Shown: positions 1 to 9,871 of the stretch, piece after piece | Layout: every line of letters starts with the position of its first letter | Position numbering within the stretch: position 1 is the first letter of the stretch | Source of the DNA: Paenarthrobacter nitroguajacolicus JCM 14115 | GTDB lineage: Bacteria; Actinomycetota; Actinomycetes; Actinomycetales; Micrococcaceae | Reading direction: 5' to 3' | Length of the DNA stretch: 64,000 bases | Assembly (NCBI GenBank): GCA_001313365.1 | Contig: BBFS01000007.1 | Span: forward strand, 22,848 to 86,847 | The notes under the pieces: model-generated | What the model was told of the DNA's origin: nothing | The model's input: only the letters and a program-made list of their open reading frames with translations | Database searches by the model: none | Program-made: the position numbers and the translations under genes

Positions 1-344
1 TGACGCCCTGGTTCTTCCCGGTGGCGTCGTCAACGCCGATCATCTCCGCGTAGATAAGGACGCACAGAACTTCACGCGCGCCTTCTTTGAGCAGCACAAG
101 CCGGTGGCGTCCATCTGCACGGACCTGGATTCTCATCGAGGCCGGCGTGATCAAGGGCCGCAACGTCACCTCGTATCACACGCTCCAGACCGACCTGAAG
201 AACGCTGGCGCCAACTGGACCGACGAGGAAGTGGTGGTGGACCAGGGCTTGGTCACCAGCCGCAACCCGGACGACCTCCCAGCCTTCAACAGCAAGGTTG
301 TGGAAGAGATCTCCGAAGGCCAACACGCTGGACAGACCGCCTAA
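1..344 (+). CDS. DJ-1/PfpI family type 1 glutamine amidotransferase-like protein, 5' end outside window
   Basis: The visible part is the C-terminal two thirds of a PfpI/YhbO-like protein of the DJ-1 superfamily (stress-linked deglycase/protease-like proteins of the cytoplasm). It begins in frame 2 with DALVLPGGVVNADHLR, typical of the strand leading to the nucleophile elbow. It reaches VASIC, where the catalytic Cys followed by His is expected, and then continues in another frame with ILIEAGVIKGRNVTSYHTL and DEEVVVDQGLVTSRNPDDLP, the family's C-terminal signature. The frame change at about 105-135 is explained by two lost C residues: the expected order after SIC is His-Gly-Pro-Trp. The stop is TAA at 342-344. 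The start lies upstream of the window. The family call is confident; the substrate is unknown. Confidence 0.85.
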
Positions 345-367
345 CGGTCAGCGACCCACATACGGCG

Positions 368-410
368 AGTGCCGCCGTCGTACTTTCGCAAGAAGTACGA
401 CGGCGGCACT
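368..410. terminator. Strong inverted repeat, probable bidirectional terminator
   Basis: An 18-bp perfect stem (368-385 with 393-410) with a 7-nt loop lies between two genes that converge on it. The arm reads agtgccgccgtcgtactt. It ends in short A/T tracts, so it could stop transcription from both sides. Confidence 0.75.
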
Positions 411-439
411 TGGCGTTTCGCTGCGAAGTCGCCTGCCGC

Positions 440-2413
440 TTAGAACAGTGCGGTGAAGACGTCCCAGTCAGCGCCGACCAAAGCCCGGGGTTTCCAGCTT
501 CCCGACTTGAAGGGGTATAGATACATGTACCCCGCGCCGTCTATTCCGTAAATATCGGTCCAGCCGTCATAGTCCCGGTCGCCCGCGCTGAACACGCCCT
601 TGAAGGACTGCCAACCAGAGCCGATCACCTTCGAGCCGAGCCAACCACCCTTGCCGTTGGACGAATAGAGGAACAACTGGCCACCCGCGTTGGTGGCGAG
701 GATGTCTGCGTGCGAGTCTCCGTCGAAGTCACCTGTTGAAAAGACTCTGTTGAACATGTTCCAGCCAGCCCCCAACTTGTCTTGGAGCCAGCCAGCCACC
801 CTTGCCGTTGCCTGGGTAGAGGAGCAGCCTGCCGTCCCGGTCTTTGGCCAGGACGTCATCGTGACCGTCGGAGTCGAAATCACCGGGAGCCATGAGTTCG
901 GTCATACCCTGCCAACCGACGCCCACCAAGGACGCGGGCTTCCACCAATATTGACCGTCAGCGGGGTACATCCACAGTTCCCCCCCGGAGGGTTTACGGG
1001 CGAGCACATCGGCGTGCCCGTCCTCATTGAAGTCCCCCCCGGGCGAGAAGATCTTGTCAAAGACATTCCACCCCCGTTCCAACCTCCTTCGGGAACGATC
1101 CGAAGTACTTGCCCCCCCACATCCAGAGCCTGCCGTCAGTAGTCCGGGCCATCAGAAAGTCGCTGACTTCCCGATTGACATAGTTCCGGGATGGGGCTGG
1201 ATTAGTCACATATGCAGTCGAATCACTGACGAACCGGCCTACAACTTTGCCCTCAAGCGAAACAACGGCGGCGACGCGCACAGTTCCTCCGCCGTCTGCG
1301 TCTTTGACAACGTAGTCCGCGCCAGGGGGCAAGCCCTGTGCCAGCGGGATATGGTGTGGACTTAGTAAGCCAAAAAAGTTCCACCTTGGGAGTCGAACCG
1401 ACCGGAATGCCTTTGATGGACGAGACGTCAAAGCTTGCCTTCAATGCGGAGTTGATCCAAGGCTTCCCTGAGACAGCGATCGGGCCGCTCGTGACGAACA
1501 GATAGGCTCCGATTCCGCGGATACCGATTTGAACCCCCCCGGGGTCACCGTTGTGATGCGCAAGGACACTTCCTTCCCCGCATCCGTGGATCGGACGGAC
1601 CCTTCGAAAGGCTCCGTTCCGGATTCGTAGCGAAAGAGCTTCGCAATTCCCCCCCGAAACCCACTGCACATGCACCTTCGTGACGCCTGCGGTCCACGTA
1701 CCGGGAGATATGGTGCCGTTTACCCCCCCATAGTTCCAGTTGCTCCACAAATCTTGCTTCGCTTCGAATTTCGGCAAAACCGAGGCTTGAGGGGTCCGCA
1801 AAACTCTCGAAGGGTTACTGACGGCGAAGTCAGCATTTTCAAGCAGCGGATCCCCAGCGTTGTCGCTGAAGAGAAAATCGGATGAGCTGTTCCTTCGGGC
1901 CGCAGTTTCGGCCGGGTAGGATTGCCCGCTCTTTTGGAAGACAATACGAACGTCGGACAACCGCTGCAGACCTTCGTAGAAGTCGCTGGCGCCTATGACT
2001 GCCGTGGCCTCAGCTGTGAATGGGCCAGGCCCAGGGTCTCCCGTCCAGATCAGGCTACGAGGCTCGGACAAGGACGCATCGCGGTACCGGAACTCCACGC
2101 GTTGCGCAGGCTGGCTGAGCGTAAATCGCACCTTCGCAGTCTGCCCAGGCGCTAATTGAGCCGCAGAAACCAACTCAACGGCCGTGAGTTGGGGAGCTTC
2201 GCTCGCCACTGTGGCGGCATGGGCCGGCAGGGCAGGGAGCCCGACCATCATCAACAGCACGGCCACCAGCGAGGCCGTAAGCTTCGACAACAACCTACCT
2301 CGAGGCGGTTTTCCCGACACACCACCGGCGGTTTTTGAACGCACTTCTCCCCCCCAAATATTCAGGCTATGAATGGCCTGATAGAGGCCTCTCGCTAGAG
2401 AATACAGTTTCAT
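440..2413 (-). CDS. Secreted protein with C-terminal VCBS/FG-GAP repeats
   Basis: A large exported protein of about 650 residues. The likely start is ATG at 2413 (MKLYSLARGLYQ), followed by a basic stretch and a hydrophobic segment ending LPALPAHAA, a typical Sec signal peptide with an Ala-X-Ala cleavage site. The N-terminal half is a domain I do not recognise. The C-terminal part holds about four FG-GAP/VCBS repeats with calcium-binding GDF(D/N)xDGxxD motifs (GDFNEDGHADVL, GDFDSDGHDDVL, GDFDGDSHADIL). Such repeats form a surface beta-propeller found with glycosidases, lytic enzymes and adhesins. The reading frame changes several times (around 800, 1080 and 1440-1700), each near a G/C run. 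One repeat reads PGGDF instead of PGDF, exactly one added codon in a G run. The enzyme activity, if any, is not evident. Confidence 0.75.
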
Positions 2414-2527
2414 CGCAGAAATACGTGCTATATGACTGCGGCGCGGGCGGCAGCTCCGCCGTCGTAATGTTGCGCAGGTCACACTCGACGCATACGCTGG
2501 GGGGGACGCTGCAGCGTGGCAGCAAGG

Positions 2528-2806
2528 ATGAAAGGCAATACATTGGCCAGCGACAAGCTCTCCGTAGTTGTTCGCGTCGACGTTGACGGCGAACAGATCC
2601 AGATCGCAGCGACCGGTCGAGTAACCACCTTGAGCCTCCAGGGGCTCTACCCGGTGGTTCAACGCACCAAGAGCCTCGGCGGCGGCCTCGGTGTCGAAAT
2701 GGATCTGTCCCAAGCGACGGTTGATGCCGATGCCCTCGCCCAGCTGACGACTTACGCCGAGCTTCACGAAGTCCCGGTCCGGCTGCAGCCGCTTCCGGCA
2801 ACGTGA
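2528..2806 (+). CDS. Small hypothetical protein, possibly STAS-like
   Basis: An intact 92-residue protein beginning MKGNTLASDKLSVVVRVDVD; GTG at 2516 is an alternative start. A beta-rich N-terminus (VVRVDVDGEQIQIAATGRVT) is followed by a segment resembling the helix-strand-helix of STAS/anti-anti-sigma domains (GLGVEMDLSQATVDADAL). The usual phosphorylatable Ser in the DSSG position is not present. It is divergent from the VCBS gene and ends 59 bp before the reductase gene. I consider it real because of its codon pattern and lack of overlap with a better frame. The function is unknown and the STAS link is a suggestion only. Confidence 0.6.
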   Translation: MKGNTLASDKLSVVVRVDVDGEQIQIAATGRVTTLSLQGLYPVVQRTKSLGGGLGVEMDLSQATVDADALAQLTTYAELHEVPVRLQPLPAT

Positions 2807-2865
2807 CCGCCCTTCCAGCCCGCGAACTCCAGACCACCAGCCGCGCCGCATAGCAGGAGGCACCG

Positions 2866-3416
2866 ATGCGCAAAGTCACCGCTGGCCTGTTCCACTCCGT
2901 GGATGGCGTAGTGCAGGACCCCTTCAAGTTCCAGTTCGACAGCTTCGACGACGAACTGGGCACGGGACTCACCAAGATGATCAACACGGTGGACACCGTG
3001 GTCCTGGGTCGTGTCAGCTACCAGGAGTGGGCCGCTATTGGCCCAACGCGCCGCGGGACGAAGACTTTGCTGCCTTCATCAACCCTGTGGAAAAGTTCGT
3101 TGCATCCCGCACCTTGTCCGAACCCCTTGAATGGGAAAATTCCCACCTGATTGAGGGCGACCTGGAGCAGTTCGTCACGGAGCTGAAATGGCGGGAAGGC
3201 GGCGAAATCGCCGTCTGCGGCAGCATCTCCCTGGTCCGCCAGCTCTTCTTCGCGGGTATCCTCGATGAACTCACCCTCATGACGCACCCCGTAGTTGCGG
3301 GCAGTGGGCGACGACTTTTCGAAGATGGCGATCCGCTGCACCGGCTCGCGTTGGAGAACCAATACGCCACCAGCAAGGGAAACGTGGTCAGCACCTACAG
3401 CCTGCGCGAGGACTAA
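2866..3416 (+). CDS. Dihydrofolate reductase family protein (RibD C-terminal-like)
   Basis: A NADPH-dependent reductase-fold protein of the RibD_C/DHFR-like family, about 183 residues, cytoplasmic. The ATG at 2866 is preceded by a good AGGAGG. The N-terminus MRKVTAGLFHSVDGVVQDP and TVVLGRVSYQEWA are hallmarks of the family. The C-terminal half has EIAVCGSISLVRQLF and DELTLMTHPVVAGSGRRLF, the nucleotide-binding and closing motifs. The frame changes near 3030, where gccgctattgg should be gccggctattgg (one lost G), restoring EWAGYWPNAPRDEDFA. These proteins are common in actinobacteria and mostly lack a known substrate. Confidence 0.9.
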
Positions 3417-3422
3417 AGCGCA

Positions 3423-3450
3423 CGACGGCGGCAGTCACCCGCCGCCGTCG
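3423..3450. terminator. Stem-loop between convergent genes
   Basis: A 10-bp perfect GC-rich stem (cgacggcggc with gccgccgtcg) and 8-nt loop sit in the 48-bp gap between the converging reductase and ArsR-type regulator genes. No clear U-tract is visible on either side. Confidence 0.55.
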
Positions 3451-3464
3451 ACCTGCATGAACGG

Positions 3465-4427
3465 TCACCCCCCCAGCAGCAGCGCCGCTCCCAGTTCGCT
3501 CCTGAAGTAGAGCACGCTGTGTCCGTATCGTGTTGATGTCACGAGTCCAGCGTCTCGGAGCACCCTGAGGTGCTGGTTCACAGCGGACGTTGTGACCCCC
3601 CCGAAGCGCAGGCCCAGCTCGGTGGACGAGGCCGGGGCAGCCAGCGCAGTGAGCAGGCTGGTCCGAACCTCCCCCCCAACACAGCCACAATCGCAGCCGG
3701 ATTCGTAACGCGCTCCGTTTCCCACATGGCACCCTGGCCCCCCGAACCGGATACATCAGTAGCGGCGGGTCGCGTGGTTCACGGGAGCAGAGGCTGCGGG
3801 TAAACATGGTGGGAACAAGGGTCAGCCCCAGGCCGTCAGTCTTCTCGGTCCGCGACGCCGGGTTCTTCAACCTCACGGAAATCACGCGTCCGTCAAACTC
3901 CACAGCACCGGACAGGTCGTTAAGCATCGTGAACAGCCCGCCCTGCGCAATCTGACGCCCACGGTAGACGATATCCGCTTCCAGTATGGTGCGCATGCGC
4001 AACCAATGCGGTGCGAAGCAGGTGTCCCAGAACTCCCGGAGGATACGCACCATACGCCGGACGGCCTGATCAACAGTTCCGGAAAAGACGGCTGGAACGG
4101 CGCCGTGCACCCGCATTAGGTCGCCATGAAACTGCTGGGCTGAAATCTGCTCCAATGCATCAAACTCGTCATCGATCCTCGTGAGCGGGGGGGACTCAGG
4201 CCGCGGGTTCAGGAAGTCCGGTGTCCACAATCGGTCATCCACCAAGGCCAGCAATCCATCCAGGTCCAAGCGCGAGCGGGCCTCTTCCGTCCGACGCAAC
4301 CATGGCAGTTGAAGTGGATACTGGCTCGGGTCGCGAATAGCCTCAGGGAAAGTCCCAGTTCACACAGAGGCGAGATTCCGAAACGCACGCCGCCCAGATC
4401 TGCGTCTGACAACTCGTACCTCAACAT
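3465..4427 (-). CDS. ArsR-like winged-helix transcriptional regulator (DUF5937-type)
   Basis: A regulator of about 320 residues. ATG at 4427 gives MLRYELSDADLGGVRFGISP. The middle part (LEQISAQQFHGDLMRVHG, GGLFTMLNDLSGAVEFDGR) matches the DUF5937 N-terminal domain found in actinobacterial ArsR-type proteins. The C-terminus is a winged-helix domain: SSTELGLRFGGVTTSAVNQH carries the recognition helix and LRVLRDAGLVTSTRYGHSVL the wing. Three segments in different frames (4427-4290, 4299-3720, 3725-3465) must be joined. It is transcribed away from the MFS gene that starts about 60 bp upstream, so it probably controls that transporter, as is usual for such divergent pairs. Confidence 0.8.
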
Positions 4428-4485
4428 GAAGCATTACGCTACATCAATACCAGCCACCGGCAGGGGGGGTGGCAGAACTACTTGT

Positions 4486-5784
4486 GTGACTAAATCCCCC
4501 CCGCAGACACCGCTCAATCCCAAAAGCACAGCCTCCGCGTCGCGCTCTCAGATCCCACCCTCAAAGTTCTCGCTTCTGCCATCCTCGTGGCCACGGTGGG
4601 CCGCGGCATCTTCCTCACGTTAACGGTTCTGTACTTCAGTCGCTTCGTTGGGCTGAGTGCCGTGGAAATCGCCGTGATCCTCTCAGTTTCCAGTGGGGTG
4701 GGCGTCGCGACGTCCTATATTGGTGGTCGTCTCGCCGATCGCTTCTCCGCACGTCGGCTCCTTGTAGCATGGTCGCCATCGAAGGTCTGGCGATCGCAAC
4801 CTATACGTTCGCCGGAAACTTCGGCACCGCCGTCGTCATTGCCTGTATCGCAGTGGGCGTGAACCGCGGCGCGAATGCCACGCGCTCCGCGATCATCGCC
4901 CGGGCCTTCGACGGTCCGAACCGCGTGAATGCGCGCGCAGTCCTCCGCACCATCACAAACCTGGCATCGCCGTGGGAGGCATGATTGCCGGACTCGCACT
5001 GGTGGCCGGCACCGCCGACGCGTTCCGGGGAATGATGATCGGGCTGGTCTGGTTTACATCCTGAGCGCGCTACACCTCCGCCGGCTGCCTGGCCGGGTAG
5101 ACGCACCCCCCGTCACGATCCTGCCGGCCATGCCCCCCCGAAGCGGGGCATCTCCCCCCCTTCAGGGACCGCCGCTATGTACTGCTTACCGTGCTGTCCG
5201 GCATTTTCGGCATGCAGTTCGGGCTGGCCGAGATGGGCGTCCCGTTGTGGATTTCGCACGACACCACTGCGCCGGACGTCCTGATCTCCGTCATCCTTGT
5301 CATCAACACTCTGTGTGTAGTTTTGCTGCAGGTGCCGCTCTCCCGTGGCACCGACGACCCTCGGCGCGCAGGAAAAATCGTGATGACCGGTGGTGCACTG
5401 ATGGCGGTAGCCTGCGCACTTTACGCAACTGCGGGAGGGATGCCGGTCATCGCAGCCATCACCCTCCTGTGTGGCGCCGCACTCCTTCACTCGTTCGCGG
5501 AAATCCTCTCGCAGGCGGGGGGGGCCTGGGGGGGACTCAGCTTCGAACTCGCCAACCCCCCTCCAAGCAGGCGCTTATCAAGGGATGTTCGGCATGGGAT
5601 CCGCCTTGGGGGGGCCATGCTGGCACCGCTTGTGGTGACTGCCACCGTCGTCGAACATGGCGTGCTGGGCTGGGCCATCCTAGGCGCGGTCTTCTTCGCG
5701 TCGGCGGCGGGAATTGCGCTAATAGCGCGGAAGGCTCCTACGACGACGGCACTCGCCCCCCCGGCGGCCCGCTTATCTGCGTAG
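4486..5784 (+). CDS. MFS transporter
   Basis: A 12-TM major facilitator of about 430 residues in the cytoplasmic membrane. The likely start is GTG at 4486 (VTKSPPQTPLNP), although the first 40 residues are out of frame with the body. TM segments are visible in VLASAILVATVGRGIFLTL, YVLLTVLSGIFGMQFGLAE, VLISVILVINTLCVVLLQV, IVMTGGALMAVACALYA and GWAILGAVFFASAAGIAL. GGRLADRFSARR is the cytoplasmic loop 2-3 motif. At least four frame changes occur (about 4560, 4760, 4975, 5160). The neighbouring divergent ArsR-type regulator suggests inducible efflux. The substrate cannot be told from sequence. Confidence 0.85.
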
Positions 5785-5864
5785 GTTTGTGGCGTCCGGA
5801 GATAAATCATTACGCGGAAAAGCGCCTTACGTTTGTGAGTGAGCATTCCGGCGCCGGCGCACAG

Positions 5865-6317
5865 TCATTCACGACTTCCTAGTTCGAGCAGATCCACATC
5901 AACGTAACCGCTGCCTGGCTTGGGAGAACCGCGTTCCTTGCGAAGCCGGGCGGCCTTGTACTCGTCCTTGGCCAGTTTGAACCCGTACCAGGCAATAAAT
6001 CCTGCGAGCCCCATAACCCAGAGCGCACCCCAAGAGGGTCCCTCCCCAATCCAAAGTGGGGGGGACAGGAACATGGCTACAGCGGCGACGAATCCCACGC
6101 ATCCAAAAGTCGACAGAATGGCCATCCCCCACCAAGTACTGACCTGAGCTTGGCCCCGGCCCGGCGAAAACCCAATCTCATCGCCCGGATAACTGTGGAG
6201 TTCACCGGTAGTGGTCCTACGTAGCACCCGCTTCTCGCCATTGGCGATTGCCTGCTTGTGTTCGGCGTACACGGCATCCTCACGCCGATAACGCTCCCGG
6301 TCATAAACCACGGCCAA
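5865..6317 (-). CDS. Hypothetical membrane protein with two TM segments
   Basis: An intact 150-residue protein. A soluble basic N-terminus (DRERYRREDAVYAEHKQAIA, then a YPGDEIGFSPGRG segment) precedes two transmembrane helices (WGMAILSTFGCVGFVAAVAM and SWGALWVMGLAGFIAWYGF) and a short charged tail. The start is uncertain: TTG at 6317 or GTG at 6311, with a G run where the ribosome binding site should be. It ends 81 bp from the MFS stop, convergent. I recognise no family. Confidence 0.6.
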   Translation of the reverse strand: MAVVYDRERYRREDAVYAEHKQAIANGEKRVLRRTTTGELHSYPGDEIGFSPGRGQAQVSTWWGMAILSTFGCVGFVAAVAMFLSPPLWIGEGPSWGALWVMGLAGFIAWYGFKLAKDEYKAARLRKERGSPKPGSGYVDVDLLELGSRE

Positions 6318-6672
6318 CCCCCCCCGAAGATTCGAAAGTCCAGCCTAGCGGCCAATGCACGACGGCGGGGGGGTCGGCTCAGAATCACTCAAACTGCGCC
6401 AGGTGTGGCCGGCCCGGGTGGTCAAAGTCCTGGCCGGCCACACTGTCCGCCTGGGCAAGCGGACAAGTGCGCGGCCGGCCAGCCGACGGTGGGGCCTTAC
6501 TCGCGCACGGTGACCAGCCGACGAGGGGGGGTCTCTTCGCCTCATCGACTGTGGCTGTTGTTCTGCATCCGAAATGCGCTCCACAGCCCGTCACTACTTG
6601 GTAGTGGCTCCAGTGGGATGAACGTGACGTGATTCAGGTCACCTTAATCCTGTCCGCGTTCTTGAGCGCGGC
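6318..6672. other. Intergenic region without a recognisable gene
   Basis: This stretch contains GC-rich short repeats (ggccggcc twice, cagccgacg twice) and no reading frame with convincing codon use on either strand. I see no RNA gene in it. Confidence 0.5.
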
Positions 6673-7121
6673 TTACTTCTTCCGAGCCTTCAAATCCGCA
6701 ACTACCTTCGCGATCCGCCGGGCACGCGTCTCCTCGGTCTTCGCATCACCGATCGGCTCAACGTAGCGCCGCTGGCTGCTGTAGTTCAGCGTGCCGTAGA
6801 ACGCCTTCGCCTCAGGCTCCGCCTCGAGCGCGGCGGTCAGGTCCGCGGGCAGCTCGACAACCCGGGGTTCGGTGTCTACTTCAAGACCAACGTCCACGGT
6901 GTCCCCCCCCGCTGCGGCGCCGGTCAGTTCACGGTTCGCCGAGCTGACACCCACCATGTATTTCCCGCCCATCACGGCGATGCTGCTGCGGTAACTCTGG
7001 CCGTTGATGGTCACCACCACCGGGGGGGCCGCTTTCCCGCGCCGAGCCCCTCAACGATCGCGTCCGGAACCTCGATACCCGCCTTGTTGCCGTCGCCGAC
7101 GATGGTCGTAGTGAATTTCAT
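6673..7121 (-). CDS. YdeI/DUF1905 domain protein
   Basis: A 148-residue cytoplasmic protein. ATG at 7121 gives MKFTTTIVGDGNKAGIEVPD, the DUF1905 beta-barrel domain; the C-terminal part (LPADLTAALEAEPEAKAFY, LNYSSQRRYVEPIGDAKTEE, TRARRIAKVVADLKARKK) is the YdeI/OmpD-associated helical domain. One frame change lies in the G run at about 7021-7030 (GAGKRPPVVVTING). The family includes proteins linked to bacteriocin protection, but no biochemical activity is established. Confidence 0.85.
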
Positions 7122-7217
7122 GACCCAAGTATGCCGTTGGCCGCCAGTAGACGCACCCCCGTCAGCAGGACTACGTTCGAGGTAACCACGCAACGCCCGC
7201 CACCCAAGGAGAAGAAC

Positions 7218-7484
7218 ATGGACGAGCAGGACCTTCTGGAGCGCATCCAATCGTTGGTTGAGGAGGAGCACCGTCTCCGCGACACCACGTCAGGGGGGGG
7301 CGGCGGAACCGAGGACGACGTCGACGGCGATGGCGGCCGGGCACGATTGGCTCAACTCGAAGCGCAGCTCGACCAGTGCTGGGACCTGCTGCGCCAACGC
7401 CGGGCGAAGAGAGACGCCGGGGAGAACCCAAACGAGGCCGAGCCGCGCCCCCCCATCAGTGAAGTGGAAGGCTACCGGCAGTAG
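7218..7484 (+). CDS. DUF2630 family protein
   Basis: A small acidic helical protein of 88 residues, divergent from the YdeI gene. ATG at 7218 follows AAGGAGAAGAAC. MDEQDLLERIQSLVEEEHRL and LEAQLDQCWDLLRQRRAKRD and the ending EVEGYRQ match DUF2630, an actinobacterial family of unknown function. The five-glycine stretch after TTS lies in a G run and is probably inflated. Confidence 0.9.
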   Translation: MDEQDLLERIQSLVEEEHRLRDTTSGGGGGTEDDVDGDGGRARLAQLEAQLDQCWDLLRQRRAKRDAGENPNEAEPRPPISEVEGYRQ

Positions 7485-7496
7485 CACCGCATTCCG

Positions 7497-8645
7497 CTAC
7501 GCGCCTTCAAGCACCTGACTCGTCGCCCACGCCAAGTATTTGGCGGCGTTGGCAACGGCATCGGCGACGTCCGGAACACCATCCTTGCGCTGCGCGACAT
7601 CCAACAGCTGGGCCGCGGCAACGATGCCGTGCTTCGCCAGGTCTTCAGGCGTGACGGTGATGCGCCCAGCCACGGCGATCACCGGAATTCCGTGCAAACT
7701 CGCGGCGTCAGCCAAGGCAATTGGCGCCTTGCCGGTGAGCGATTGCTCATCCATGGAACCTTCGCCTGTGATGACGAGATCTGCCTCGCGAGGTGCTTTG
7801 CGAGGCCCGTGAGCCCGGCGACCAGCGCAAAGCCGCCTTCCAGCGTGGCATCAGTGAATGCGAGGAACGACGCCGGGAACCCGCCTGCCGCGCCAGCTCC
7901 CGGAACGTTTAATTCGCGGCCGGTGGCCTCCCGAAGGAGCGACGCCCAATTGCGGAGACCGGCGTCGAGCTTTTCAACGGCGTCCTCGTCCGCTCCCTTC
8001 TGGGGGACCGAAAACATGCGCCGCACCCTCCTGCCCGTACAGCGGGTTTTGGACGTCGACGGCGATGCGGAACTTCACGGCGGACAGCCGCGGATCCAGT
8101 TCGGAGACATCCAAAGCAACGACGTCGGCCAGGGAACCTCCGCCAAGGGGCACCACATTGCCGGCCGCATCCAAGGGTTTGAGCCCCAACGCACGCAAGG
8201 CACCGCTGCCGCCGTCGGACATTGCAGAGCCACCCAAGCCGAGCACGATCTCCGTGGCGCCGGCGTCGAGGGCCGCTGCCACTAGCTGGCCACAACCGTA
8301 GCTGTGGGCACGCAATGAATTCTCCGGCGTCGGTTCCATGTGGGCCAGGCCGGAGGCCATCGCGGTCTCGATCACGGCGCTTGCCCCCCCGCCGAAGGAG
8401 TCCTTGCGGATTGCCCATGAGGCTCCGACGGGCTTGAGGATAGGGCCAACAACGGCGTTGTTCCGTTCCTCGTAACCAGCAGCAATAGCGGCGTCCAGGG
8501 TACCTTCGCCGCCATCGGCAACGGGGAACTGGGTGGTCACGGCGTCCGGGTAGACGCGCAGGGCACCTTCGGCCATGGCTGACGCGGCTTCGGCGGCGGT
8601 CAGGGATCCCTTGAACTTGTCAGGGGGGGCTATGAGGATACGCAT
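7497..8645 (-). CDS. glxK: Glycerate kinase (GlxK/GarK family)
   Basis: Phosphorylates D-glycerate with ATP (the product isomer, 2- or 3-phosphoglycerate, is not evident from sequence), feeding sugar-acid or photorespiratory-type glycerate into glycolysis. ATG at 8645 gives MRILIAPPDKFKGSLTAAEA, the family N-terminus. PVADGGEGTLDA, LGLGGSAMSDGGSGALRALG and the C-terminal TGEGSMDEQ-like segment (seen as SMDEQSLTGKAPIALADAA) are conserved. It is about 380 residues long, the usual length. Frames change near 8000 and 7800. The next gene on the same strand upstream encodes a D-2-hydroxyacid dehydrogenase, which could supply glycerate by reducing hydroxypyruvate. That link is an inference. Confidence 0.95.
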
Positions 8646-8760
8646 GGGTCCATCTTGCCAGCTTCGCTCGGAAAGCGCTTGCCCAGCGCGTAACTTAAGT
8701 GTGTGCTTGCGGGCATCGCGCCTGCTTCCGCCAAACGCCCCTGTAACCTCTGGTGCGATA

Positions 8761-8833
8761 CGCGTTAGCAGGTGCGACCACTACGCCCAACAGGTGCGAG
8801 CGTCGCTAACAGGTGCGAGCGCCGCTAGCAAGA
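8761..8833. repeat. Short tandem direct repeats
   Basis: Three imperfect copies of a unit of about 20 bp containing acaggtgcgagcg occur in a row between the glycerate kinase promoter and the end of the upstream gene. A fourth, decayed copy (cgctagcaagagc) follows. Confidence 0.6.
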
Positions 8834-8840
8834 GCCGGAA

Positions 8841-9818
8841 TTATCCGCCGATTACCCTCACTGGAGCCCCATCAAGCCACGCCTTCACATCTTCGAACGC
8901 CCCCCCGCCATAGAACTGCCGGTAGCTCTCGTGCGTCACGTAGCCGATATGCGGCGAGAGAACGGTCCTTGAAGAATGCAGCAGCGCGTGCCGCGCCGGC
9001 AGGGGGTTCCTCCTCGAAGACATCCAGGGCCGCGCCACGGATCCAACCCTCCTCCAGAGCTCGGATCAGCGCCGCCTCGTCCACCAGGGCCCGCGCGCAG
9101 TATTGACCAACACGCCGTCGGGGGGGCCCAGAAGTCGCAGTTCTTCCGGGCCAACGATGCCTTCCGACCTCTCGGATAACCGCAGGTGCAGCGTCACGAC
9201 GTCGGACTCCCGGAACAACTCCTCTTTGCTGACCTTGCGGGCACCGGCAGCTCGGCAGTTTCCGCCGTGAGGTTCTGGCTCCAAGCGAGGACGTCCATCC
9301 CGAATGCCTTCGCATATCCCGCCATCCGTTTGCCGATCTTGCCCAAGCCAACTATTCCGAGGGTTTTGCCCTCGAGTTCAAACCCGACGCCGGTCTGCCA
9401 GCCGCCAGCGCGCAGGGAGTTCTCCTCCACAGTCAGGTTTCGGGCAAAAGCCAGGAGCAAAGCCCACGTCAGCTCGGGCGCCGCGGCCGGTGAGCCGCCC
9501 GTTCCGCACACCACGATGCCGCGTTCCGCCGCCGCTTCAAGGTCGATCGCCGCATTCGCCATGCCAGTGGTTACCAGCAGCTTCAGGTTCGGCAGCGAAT
9601 CAAGGACGTCCTGTGGAAAACGGGTTCGCTCGCGCATCGCCACAATGATGTCGAACGGCGCCAACGCGGCCACGGCTTGCTCTTCCGAAAGGAAAGGCGC
9701 GCTGAAGACGCTGACCTTCACGTCGTCGTCGAGCAGTGAATCCCACGGGGGCGTAATCGCCGGAGACCTGCTGGTAATCATCAAGGATTGCTAAACGGAA
9801 TCGGGTCACGGTATTCAT
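8841..9818 (-). CDS. D-2-hydroxyacid dehydrogenase
   Basis: An NAD-dependent oxidoreductase of the D-isomer-specific 2-hydroxyacid dehydrogenase family, about 320 residues. The likely start is ATG at 9818 ([18 protein letters not shown]). The NAD-binding GLGKIGKR with preceding LEGKTLGIV, the segment [21 protein letters not shown] and the catalytic-His region [16 protein letters not shown] are present. The frame breaks at about 9740, 9250, 9110 and 8990, each at or near a G/C run. It lies head-to-head with the GH2 gene and upstream of glycerate kinase. It could act as a hydroxypyruvate/glyoxylate reductase; the family does not allow a firm substrate call. Confidence 0.9.
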
Positions 9819-9871
9819 CCTTGCGCGGCGGCCGGTGGTACTCAACCCCGTGGCACGTTAGGTTTTTGATT

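Noticed and set aside
6361..6510. GC-rich repeats (ggccggcc) suggestive of an RNA gene or CRISPR-like array
   Set aside because: No regular repeat-spacer spacing, no stable conserved fold and no cas genes in the window.
6318..6672. Overlapping open frames on both strands of about 80-125 codons
   Set aside because: All have Arg/Pro/Ala-rich composition typical of GC-rich noncoding frames and no recognisable motif.
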